From RHKX01 sp964497825 (GTDB lineage: Bacteria > Actinomycetota > Thermoleophilia > Solirubrobacterales > 70-9): DNA of 37,297 bases. The translations under genes were made by a program, and so were the position numbers. Position 1 is the stretch's first letter. Each line of letters opens with the position of its first letter. This document shows, one piece after another, positions 15,116 through 22,280 of the stretch. The notes under the pieces were generated by a model. It had not been told where the DNA came from. It saw only the letters and a list, made by a program, of their open reading frames with translations, and ran no database searches. The DNA lies in the NCBI GenBank assembly GCA_964497825.1, contig CAZCFA010000025.1:1-37297 (forward strand), given 5' to 3'.

Positions 15116-16564
15116 GCGTGACCGTCGCCGCAGCCGTGGCGCCCGGGCGGCCGCGCCCTCGGCGACCGCGGCCAGCGCCGGGCCGATCGCGATCAGGGCC
15201 CAGAGGCGCTTGTCGACCCCGCTCGAGATGAAGAACGACGCGGCCATCATCCCGATCATCGCGACGATGTAGCCGCGCGCCAGCAGGTCCATCTCGTGGC
15301 GCCCGTCCGCCTCGAAGCGGCGAACGGCGCGGCCCGCCACCGCGACCGTGCCCAGCAGGATCGTGAGCAGTAGCGCCAGTCCGATCACGCCGGCCTCGGC
15401 GAGCATCTGCAGGTAGGCGTTGTGGACGACCTCACGGTCATCGACGATCAGGTCGGCCCTCTCGATCGTGCCGGGTCGCTGCAGGTACTCGCCGGAGACC
15501 ACGATGAAGTTGTTGAGGCCGGCGCCGACGACGGGCCGGTCCTCCACGACCCGCCAGGCGACGGTCCACAGATCCGATCGCCCGCTGCCGCCGCCCTCGG
15601 TGTCGACGATCCGCTGCCATGCGGTCGGGGAGACGACGAACCAGGCGGCGGCGACCGAGACGATCGCGATCGCGACGCAGATGACCGCGCTGCGCTGGCG
15701 CTTGAAGACGATCACGGCAGCGATCAGCGCGGCGATCGCCGCCAGCACCCCTCCGCGCGATTCGCTGGCGGCCAGGCCCAGGGCGAGGAGCGGCAGGGCC
15801 GCTGCGAGCGCCCACCTGCCGAGGACGCTCCGGGTGCCCGGGATCAGCACGATCGACATCACCATCGCCGGGACGAGCGCCGCGGCCAGGAAGTTCGGAT
15901 CGCCGAGGCCGCCCGACAGCCTGCCCCCCGAATCGGAATAGACCGCGTCGGCGGAGGTCGTCAACCCGCCCGTGGCCATGCCCTGACCGACGCTGATCAC
16001 AGCGCCGACGACGAACGCGATCATCAGCCAGCGGATCGACCTGCCCGTCACGAAGGTCGTGGCGATGATGATCATCAGCAGCGCGTCGGCGTACCAGTGC
16101 CACAGGTCCGCGTAGACCTCGCCGCGGTCGGTCGCCCAGAGCAGGCTCAGGGTCAGCCAGGCGAGCAGCCCGCCGACGGCCCCCCAGACGGTCGCATTTC
16201 GCCGGATCGCCGCCGCGATGATCGCGCGACGCTTCCCGGCAAGCGTGAGCCAGAGCGCGACCAGGACGAGCCCGCCGGCCTTGACCGCGAGGTTGAAGGC
16301 GGGCAACGCCTCCAGGAACGCGAACGGAAGCCAGAGCGTGATCGCCAGCTCGAGGCTGACCACCGCCAGCGAGAGGTAGACGAGCGCCAGCGTCAACGCC
16401 ACTCCGATGCGGACGTCCGTCGCGAGGCTGATCCCGACGAGCCCTGCGGCGAGCGGCGCCGCGATCGAGATCGCTCGCGCCGGGTCGTCACGCAGGGCGA
16501 GACGGGGCGGGCCGAAGCGGGCTCGCCCGCCGACCAGGGCAACGGACCCGGATCGCCCGTTCAC
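15050..16564 (-). CDS. O-antigen ligase/polymerase-like membrane protein (Wzy_C family)
   Basis: A 504-residue polytopic protein with about 11-12 hydrophobic segments. The large outer loop contains RSDLWTVAWRVVEDRPVVGAGLNNF and HNAYLQMLAEAGVIGL, the signature of the Wzy_C/WaaL domain with the conserved Arg and His. It would join or polymerise undecaprenyl-linked glycans on the outer membrane face. The GTG at 16564 overlaps the stop of the upstream glycosyltransferase (GTGA), so the two are coupled. The Arg-rich C-terminus (RAPRLRRRSRSAPKH) lies in the overlap with the deacetylase gene and may be a poorly constrained extension. It is the last gene of a four-gene minus-strand unit. Confidence 0.85.
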   Translation of the reverse strand: MNGRSGSVALVGGRARFGPPRLALRDDPARAISIAAPLAAGLVGISLATDVRIGVALTLALVYLSLAVVSLELAITLWLPFAFLEALPAFNLAVKAGGLVLVALWLTLAGKRRAIIAAAIRRNATVWGAVGGLLAWLTLSLLWATDRGEVYADLWHWYADALLMIIIATTFVTGRSIRWLMIAFVVGAVISVGQGMATGGLTTSADAVYSDSGGRLSGGLGDPNFLAAALVPAMVMSIVLIPGTRSVLGRWALAAALPLLALGLAASESRGGVLAAIAALIAAVIVFKRQRSAVICVAIAIVSVAAAWFVVSPTAWQRIVDTEGGGSGRSDLWTVAWRVVEDRPVVGAGLNNFIVVSGEYLQRPGTIERADLIVDDREVVHNAYLQMLAEAGVIGLALLLTILLGTVAVAGRAVRRFEADGRHEMDLLARGYIVAMIGMMAASFFISSGVDKRLWALIAIGPALAAVAEGAAARAPRLRRRSRSAPKHSAQQASRWGDLQLEPR

Positions 16565-17826
16565 GCCGGCCGACTCCCGTCAGGGCTTCGGCCGGGCGCC
16601 GTGCGCGTGACCGCGTTCGTGACGCCGAGGAACTCGGCAAGGCTCTGAACCTCGGCCTCGAGCGTGTGATCACGGGCGAACCGCGTCCCGGCGTCGAGCA
16701 GCGAGTCGCGCAGGGCCGGCTCCGACGCAACCCGCCGGACGGCGTCGGCCGCCAGGTCGGCGTCTCCGGGGGGGACGAGGACCGCGGCGCCGTCCATCGC
16801 CGCGCCGATCCCGCCGACGTCGGTGGCGATGACCGGGAGCCGGTCAGCCGTTGCCTCGATCATCACCTGCGGCAGGCCCTCGGTCCAGGAGACGTGCAGG
16901 AGGATGTGGCTTTCGGCGTAGATCGCGGCCATCCGGTCGTGGGCGACGTAGCCACGCAGGCGCGCGTGCTCGGTGAGCCCCAGCTCCTCCAGGCGCCGCT
17001 TCAGGTCCGCCTCCAGGGGACCTTCGCCGCAGACGTCGAGGCTCCAGCGCTGATCGCCCCCCGCGCGCAGCCGAGCGAGGACGTCGGCGAGCATCAGCGG
17101 GTTCTTCTCGGTGTCGATCCGGCCGACGCTGAGGACGCGGAGCCGGCCACCGTAGTCGCGGTCGGCGTCTGGCCCCGCCAGCCGCCGCTCGGGCACGAGC
17201 GAGACCGCGATCTCGAGCACCTCCCTGCCGCGCTGGTACTGCTTGGCCAGCTCGGGGCCGACGACCACGACGGGATAGATCCGTCCCAGCAGCCTGAAGG
17301 CGGACTCGAGCAGGGCGGCGGCGAGCCGGAGCGATCTCCTGTCCGGGTGCCGGTGGGCGACGTACGCCTTCAGGTCCTGCCGCACCCCGAGGACCACGCG
17401 GCGGCCGCGGATCGCGGCGATCGCGGCCAGCGCCAGCGCAACCGGATGGGGGCCGAGCAGCCAACAGACCTCGACGCCGTCGAGCGCCCGCCACAGGCGC
17501 CGCAGCGATTTCACCATCGCGGCCGCGGCGCGCAGCGGTCGCGACAGGCTCTCGTAGAAGGGCAGGGCCACGAATCCGGCGTCGTCGGGGAGGCGGTAGC
17601 GCGCTTCGCCGTCGGCCGCCCGAAGCCGTCCGATCACGACCAGGCCGTCGAGCCGCTCCGCGAGGGCGGACAGGAACAGGGCGAACGCCCGATCCGTATA
17701 GATCGCGCCCTCGATGCGGGAGTAGGCGTAGTCCGTGTAAACGGCGACGCCCCCCGGTTCATTCGCGGGCGTCAGCGGCCTCACGACGGCGCCTCGCAGG
17801 TGCGGGCGGCCGGGGGGGATGCTCAC
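16561..17826 (-). CDS. Glycosyltransferase family 4
   Basis: A 421-residue GT-B protein. The N-terminal domain has the NEPGGVAVYTD glycine-rich loop, and the C-terminal domain holds LSVGRIDTEKNP, CGEGPLE and the SWTEGLPQVMIEA block, in which the Glu of the EX7E motif contacts the donor sugar. It would add a sugar to the lipid-linked unit in the cytoplasm. The GTG at 17826 makes it overlap the BY-kinase gene by 68 bases; a second GTG at 17784 would cut this to 26 and is also plausible. It is coupled to the polymerase-like gene downstream through a GTGA overlap. Confidence 0.86.
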   Translation of the reverse strand: MSIPPGRPHLRGAVVRPLTPANEPGGVAVYTDYAYSRIEGAIYTDRAFALFLSALAERLDGLVVIGRLRAADGEARYRLPDDAGFVALPFYESLSRPLRAAAAMVKSLRRLWRALDGVEVCWLLGPHPVALALAAIAAIRGRRVVLGVRQDLKAYVAHRHPDRRSLRLAAALLESAFRLLGRIYPVVVVGPELAKQYQRGREVLEIAVSLVPERRLAGPDADRDYGGRLRVLSVGRIDTEKNPLMLADVLARLRAGGDQRWSLDVCGEGPLEADLKRRLEELGLTEHARLRGYVAHDRMAAIYAESHILLHVSWTEGLPQVMIEATADRLPVIATDVGGIGAAMDGAAVLVPPGDADLAADAVRRVASEPALRDSLLDAGTRFARDHTLEAEVQSLAEFLGVTNAVTRTAPGRSPDGSRPA

Positions 17827-19738
17827 CGATCGTCGCGCCCGGTAGCCGCCGCATCCCGTAGCCGGAGCTGTGGTAGCCGCCGCCGGGCCGCTCGGTCGAG
17901 TCGATCAGGATGCAGCCCTCGGGCCGATGACCGGTTCGATCGAGGAGGCCGCCGAGGGTCTTGAGATGCGAGCGACTGGTGTTCCCGGGCCGCACAACGA
18001 CGAGGATGTCGGTGATCTCGCGGGAGACCGTCAGCGCGTCGCTGACCTCGCCGAGCGGCGGGGTATCGACGACGACCCTGTCCGCTGCTCCGCGCGCGAG
18101 GCGGATCAGCCGCTGCAGGGAAGCCGGGTCGATTCCGCTGGCGGGGTCGCCGCGGTCACCGCTCCTGACCGGCAGGATGCGCAGGTTGGGCAGCTCGGTC
18201 TCGACGAGGAAGTCCTCGAGGTCGTTCCGCGGGCTGTTGAGCTGGGCCGGGGTCGTGTGGATCCGTGACATGCCGAGCGACTGCCCGATCTGCGGGTTCC
18301 TGAGATCGAAGTCGATGAGGATCACCGAGCGTCCCAGCCTCGCCAGCGTCATCGCCAGGTTGATCGCCGACGTGGTCTTGCCGTCGCCGCGGGTCGGGCT
18401 CGTGACCATCAACGAGGACGGCTCACGATCACGCTGCTCGACCTGGATCGCCAGCGTCAGGAACGACTCGAAGACCTCGGGGGGCATGTACCAGGCCGTT
18501 CCCTCGGGCGCCTGCAGGCTCTTGGCGGGCAGCAGCGGCACCCGTGCGAGGATCGGCATCGGGTAGATCGCCGTCGCCTCCTCCGCATCGGCCAGCCGCC
18601 GGCCGAAGAGCTCCCTGAGCAACGCCGCTCCGGACCCGAGGACGAGCCCGGCGATGAGCGCGAGCACGATGACCAGCGCCGGTCCCGGGTTGGTGGGAGC
18701 ATCGGGCACGGTGGCGTCCTGCTGCAGCTCGAGGCTCGGGTCGCCCGATCGCTTGATGCTGGCGAGGAGCTGCAGCTCGTTCGCCAGCTGGGCGGCGTTG
18801 GGATCGGCGGAATCCGTCGCATCGAGCTGCTGCCGGGTCTGCTTGATCGCCTCGTCGACCTGCCGCTTCAGCTGCTCGTTGCGAATCGCGAGCGTCGTCT
18901 TGGCGAAGGTGTTGGTGAGCTCGGCCGACTCGGCGGCGGTGCCCGCCGTGCCGGTGATCGCGATGATGCTGCTCTCGCTGACCGGGGCGACGTCGACCGA
19001 GTCCTCGACCTTCTCCGGCGTCCAGTCGTCGCCGAGCTGGGCCGCGGTGCGGTCCGCGGCCGCGGTCGTGTCGAGCAGCGTCGCCGCCGTCTGCGTCGTG
19101 CGGACCGGGTCACCCGAGTCCCTGATCACGCCGAGCGACAGGTAGGTGGGGTCGTCCTGGGGGACGGGCTGCACCAGGACGTTCGCCGTTGCCTCATACG
19201 CCGGTTGCCTGACGGCCAGGTAGGCGACCGCGCCCGCCAGGGCGGCGAGCACCGTAACGACGACGATCCAGCGATGGAGGGAGATCGCTTGCCGCAGCGG
19301 CCGCAGGCCGCCGGATTCCGGCGTCGCGGGTGATGTCTCCGCCAGGGTGCCTCCCGGCGGGCCCGGGAGCGAGGGCTCCGAGGCTTGTCTGGGCGCCTCC
19401 GGGATCGCCGAGTACCGGTTCAGGTCCGCCGTCCTGGCGGCCTGTCGGCTTGCCGATGACAGCCGCTCGCAGGCGGCATCGATCGTCTCCAGCTCCGATA
19501 CGGCCAGATCGTGGAGCCGCTGCGCCGGGCGTGACTCGATCTCGTCGCGGTCGCCCGCGCGCTCGATCTCGGCCCGTCCGGCGCTCGCCGCCCGCGCCAC
19601 CGATGCAGCCGCGTCAGCGCTCGCGTCGGCTACTCGCTCGAGCTCGTGGTCGATGGTTTCGCCTTTCGGGGGTTCGGTGATTGCGGGCAGCCAACCGTTG
19701 TTCGCGTGCGCCACGTCAGCATATTCTTCTCTCGTCAC
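17759..19738 (-). CDS. Wzz/BY-kinase fusion, polysaccharide co-polymerase
   Basis: A 659-residue protein. Membrane segments at about 157-176 and 354-374 flank an extracellular Wzz-type domain. The cytoplasmic C-terminal kinase domain has Walker A SPTRGDGKTT (447-456), Walker A' LIDFDLRNPQ (474-483) and Walker B VVVDTPP (555-561). The tail has only Tyr622 and Tyr627 in a Gly/Ser setting rather than a dense Tyr cluster. The first 145 residues, before the first membrane segment, are an unusual hydrophilic, largely helical extension. BY-kinases of this type control chain length and export through autophosphorylation. The start is a GTG with GGGGAT a few bases upstream. The gene is 85 bases after the hydrolase gene and probably in one unit with it. 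Confidence 0.88.
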   Translation of the reverse strand: MTREEYADVAHANNGWLPAITEPPKGETIDHELERVADASADAAASVARAASAGRAEIERAGDRDEIESRPAQRLHDLAVSELETIDAACERLSSASRQAARTADLNRYSAIPEAPRQASEPSLPGPPGGTLAETSPATPESGGLRPLRQAISLHRWIVVVTVLAALAGAVAYLAVRQPAYEATANVLVQPVPQDDPTYLSLGVIRDSGDPVRTTQTAATLLDTTAAADRTAAQLGDDWTPEKVEDSVDVAPVSESSIIAITGTAGTAAESAELTNTFAKTTLAIRNEQLKRQVDEAIKQTRQQLDATDSADPNAAQLANELQLLASIKRSGDPSLELQQDATVPDAPTNPGPALVIVLALIAGLVLGSGAALLRELFGRRLADAEEATAIYPMPILARVPLLPAKSLQAPEGTAWYMPPEVFESFLTLAIQVEQRDREPSSLMVTSPTRGDGKTTSAINLAMTLARLGRSVILIDFDLRNPQIGQSLGMSRIHTTPAQLNSPRNDLEDFLVETELPNLRILPVRSGDRGDPASGIDPASLQRLIRLARGAADRVVVDTPPLGEVSDALTVSREITDILVVVRPGNTSRSHLKTLGGLLDRTGHRPEGCILIDSTERPGGGYHSSGYGMRRLPGATIGEHPPRPPAPARRRREAADARE

Positions 19739-19823
19739 GACGATCCCCGATCTCTGGCGGTCAAGCTCCGGCCCGGCCTACATCGGTAGCGGCCCGCGGT
19801 TCCTTGAGGATCGGCCCGCGGCG

Positions 19824-21656
19824 TCAGCCCTCGCCCGACAGCCGTGCTAGCGACCGATCCAAGACGGCGGCGAGCTCCTGCTGGGCGGCGATCGGTCGCA
19901 GCGAGTGGTCGCGGCTGTGCAGGGCCTCGAGCTCGAGGTTCGGCCACCGGTCGAGCCGGTCGAGCAGTCCGGCTCGCTCGAGCTCCGCGTGCAGCGGCTC
20001 GTTCTCGCCGAACACCAGGGTCACGTCACGGTGATTCTGGCTGAGCTGGTCGAACGCGCTCAACACCTCGGCCAGGCGTCTGCGCTCGGACCGGCGAGCC
20101 GCGCGTAGGCGCGGGATCGAGCGGATCGCCGAGCCCACGATCGAGGCGGCCTTCCGGGCCGGGATCTCGCCCCTCAGGGCACGCCTCCACATCGATGCGG
20201 TGAAGGCCCTTCCGACCATTCGCCGGCTCCGCGCGTACTCGAGGTCCTCATCCCAGAACAAGGCCCGTGGGTTGATCATCAGGACGGCCTTCACCCTCGG
20301 ATCGGAGAGGGCGCCGTGAAACGACCAGAACGCGCCCGAGCACAATCCGGCGAGCACGAACCGCGGCGGATAGCCGAGCGACTCGAGGTGGTCGAGCGCG
20401 GCCCTCACCTGGCTTACGAACTTGCCTGAGTAGAGCTTCGAGGTCGGATAGGGATCGCCGCTGCCGTCGGAGTCGCCGAGTGCCTCGAGGTCGATCCGGA
20501 GCGTCGCGGTCCCCGCCGCCGCCCAGCGTCTCGACAGATCGACCCACAGCCTCCCGGGCCCGGTCCGCCGCAGCGCGCCGGCGTTGAGCAGGATCACGCA
20601 GCGGGTTGCCTCGGCGCCGCACGGCTCGGCCAGCACCCCGTACAGGCCTCCGAACGGCTGCTCGACGACCTGCGGGGTCTCCAGGAGGCGCCCGCCGCCG
20701 TGCTTGATCTCGACCGAGCCGTCGGCGGGAGTCCCGCCGGCGGTCGCTGGCTCCGGCACCGGAGCGGCCCGGTCGAGCCAGTCCCCGACCGTCGCGATCT
20801 CCTCCAGCGGAGGAGTGGCCTCCTGTGGATGCGCCATCATCGCGGTGTAGCCGGAGCCGGGCGCCGTGGCCAGCTCCACGCCCTGGCTCGCGAGATAGTC
20901 GTGCAAGCGTCGATCGACGGGCATGCCGTCGCGCTCCAGAAGCAACGACCTGCGTCCGGCGCGGGGCGGCAGCCCGGCGGCGCAGAGGTCCATGGCCTCC
21001 AGCGCCTGCAGCGTCTCGGAGCTGATCAGGAAGCCACCGACCTCGAGCGCGCCATCAGCGAGGACCGCCGGCTCCGGATCACCGGCCCCAGCGCCGCCAC
21101 CGGGTCCCTGATCCGGATCGATCACCGCGTTGAGGCGGGCGAACGCCCGCATCTCACGGACGAGCGACTTGCCGCGAGCGGGAACGGCCCAGAGAACGAG
21201 GTCGTCGATCGGCGCGCCCTGCTGCGCGGCGCGCAGGGCGAGCGCTCCTCCCAGGCCGATACCGATGGCGGTGATCCGTCCGCAGCCGGTCGTCTCGCGG
21301 AGCCAAGCCGCTGCCGACGTGACCGATGACGTCCAGGAATCGAGGCGCCGGGGATCGCGTGGCGAGCCGCCGCTGTCGCCGGTGGCGGTCAGGTCGAAGC
21401 GCAACGCCGGGCGCCCCGCGCCGGCGATCTGCGCCGCCCAGCGCGCGCGAGAGCGGATCGAGCAGAGATCCTCCCAACCGAACGGAGAGCAGAGCAGGAC
21501 CGCGGTGCCGGAGGGGTTCGCGGCAGGATGGAAGATCGCGAAGACGGGCTCCTCGGCCGGACCCAGGTACCGGGGCACGGGCGGGGGCACGCGTCCTGCG
21601 CCTCCGCCTCCGCCTGGCGACGCGGAGGACTCGTGCTTCGGCTGAGGAGCCCGCAT
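19824..21656 (-). CDS. Tandem alpha/beta-hydrolase protein, two domains
   Basis: A 610-residue protein with two alpha/beta-hydrolase folds. Domain 1 (about 30-300) has LLCSPFG, the RFDLTATGDSGG oxyanion region and GIGLGG at 132-137, where the usual nucleophile Ser is replaced by Gly134. Domain 2 (about 312-610) has VILLNAGALRRTGPGRLW, LRIDLEALGDSDG and GLCSG at 437-441, with Cys439 in the nucleophile place and a likely catalytic His584 in DHSLRP. Domain 1 is therefore probably non-catalytic and domain 2 may be a thiol hydrolase or acyltransferase. Relatives occur in exopolysaccharide and exosortase loci, from memory, with unknown roles. No signal peptide is seen. It lies at the head of the BY-kinase unit. 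A role in acyl transfer to the glycan is possible. Confidence 0.8.
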   Translation of the reverse strand: MRAPQPKHESSASPGGGGGAGRVPPPVPRYLGPAEEPVFAIFHPAANPSGTAVLLCSPFGWEDLCSIRSRARWAAQIAGAGRPALRFDLTATGDSGGSPRDPRRLDSWTSSVTSAAAWLRETTGCGRITAIGIGLGGALALRAAQQGAPIDDLVLWAVPARGKSLVREMRAFARLNAVIDPDQGPGGGAGAGDPEPAVLADGALEVGGFLISSETLQALEAMDLCAAGLPPRAGRRSLLLERDGMPVDRRLHDYLASQGVELATAPGSGYTAMMAHPQEATPPLEEIATVGDWLDRAAPVPEPATAGGTPADGSVEIKHGGGRLLETPQVVEQPFGGLYGVLAEPCGAEATRCVILLNAGALRRTGPGRLWVDLSRRWAAAGTATLRIDLEALGDSDGSGDPYPTSKLYSGKFVSQVRAALDHLESLGYPPRFVLAGLCSGAFWSFHGALSDPRVKAVLMINPRALFWDEDLEYARSRRMVGRAFTASMWRRALRGEIPARKAASIVGSAIRSIPRLRAARRSERRRLAEVLSAFDQLSQNHRDVTLVFGENEPLHAELERAGLLDRLDRWPNLELEALHSRDHSLRPIAAQQELAAVLDRSLARLSGEG

Positions 21657-21804
21657 CTCCGCGAATGATTACCGATCGCCAAGGCTCCTCGGGCGCCAAT
21701 CGAGCTGCGCCCGGGCAGCGGTCGCCGCGATGTCCCGTGACGAAGCCTCGGCGTCTCCGAGCGGCAGGTCCCGTGGCGATCCGCGCGCAAGCGGGCATGG
21801 GCGC

Positions 21805-21834
21805 TTGCCATGGCGGGTGCTGAGCGCCTATACT
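21805..21834 (+). promoter_or_regulatory. Sigma-70-type promoter for the LPFTG protein gene
   Basis: TTGCCA at 21805-21810 and TATACT at 21829-21834 are separated by 18 bases, an excellent vegetative-type promoter for this very GC-rich genome. Transcription would start near 21841 and give a leader of about 90 bases before the ATG at 21932. Confidence 0.65.
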
Positions 21835-21852
21835 CGCCTCGCTGAGTCCGAT

Positions 21853-21931
21853 GGGAAGTGCATCCCGAGGGAACTGAATCCCGACGGGGGCTCGGAAACC
21901 TGGAGTACTGGTTCGAAAGGGGAAACACACG
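21853..21931 (+). promoter_or_regulatory. Structured leader with two tandem hairpin repeats and RBS
   Basis: gggaagtgcatcccga (21853-21868) is directly followed by gggaactgaatcccga (21869-21884). The two 16-mers match at 14 positions and each can fold as a GGGA/TCCC mini-hairpin. A further AACC/GGTT stem-loop with a palindromic AGTACT follows at about 21897-21914, and then aaagggga at about 21917-21922 as the RBS. I do not recognise a known riboswitch class. The function is unknown. Confidence 0.5.
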
Positions 21932-22261
21932 ATGATCCGTTCTAGTCGTTTCATTCGCCGTCTTTGCGTCCTCGTGGTCGCGATGGTGAGCATCGCCATG
22001 ACCGTGCCGGCCGTGTCGTACGCGCAGAACGTCAACCCGACCGACGAGGAGTACGGCAACGGCGTTCTCGCGGTCTCCGGCGGCGGCGGCGACGGTAGCG
22101 GCTCCGGCGCACCCGTCTCCGGCGGCGACGTTTCCGGCGGCGAGATCAGCTCGCTTCCGTTCACCGGTCTCGACGTCGTCGCGATCGCTGCGATCGGCGT
22201 CGGTCTGATCGGCGCCGGGTTCGTGGTTCGCCGTGCCTCGAGCACGGGCGATCAGGCCTGA
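21932..22261 (+). CDS. Small LPFTG-anchored surface protein
   Basis: A 109-residue precursor. The N-terminus (RSSRFIRRLCVLVVAMVSIAMTVPAVSYAQ) is a clear signal peptide with likely cleavage after AYA-like SYA at about 31. The mature part is a short Gly/Ser-rich spacer (about 49-73). LPFTG at 75-79 is followed by a hydrophobic segment (about 82-99) and RR, a full sorting signal. The mature chain would be only about 45 residues, so it is more like a linker or coat peptide than an enzyme. A sortase gene lies about 3 kb downstream at 25400. It has its own strong promoter and structured leader, which suggests high expression. It converges on the polymerase-like gene with 19 bases between them. Confidence 0.85.
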   Translation: MIRSSRFIRRLCVLVVAMVSIAMTVPAVSYAQNVNPTDEEYGNGVLAVSGGGGDGSGSGAPVSGGDVSGGEISSLPFTGLDVVAIAAIGVGLIGAGFVVRRASSTGDQA

Positions 22262-22280
22262 GCGACCCGAAGCTTCAGCG

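Noticed and set aside
5980..17450. Many GCGATCGC-like words, reminiscent of HIP1 elements
   Set aside because: They arise mostly inside coding regions from Ala GCG and Ile ATC / Arg CGC codon pairs and show no placement pattern I could see.
22262..22280. Terminator between the LPFTG and polymerase genes
   Set aside because: Only a GAAGCTTC palindrome and scattered short complementarity are present; no stable stem was found.
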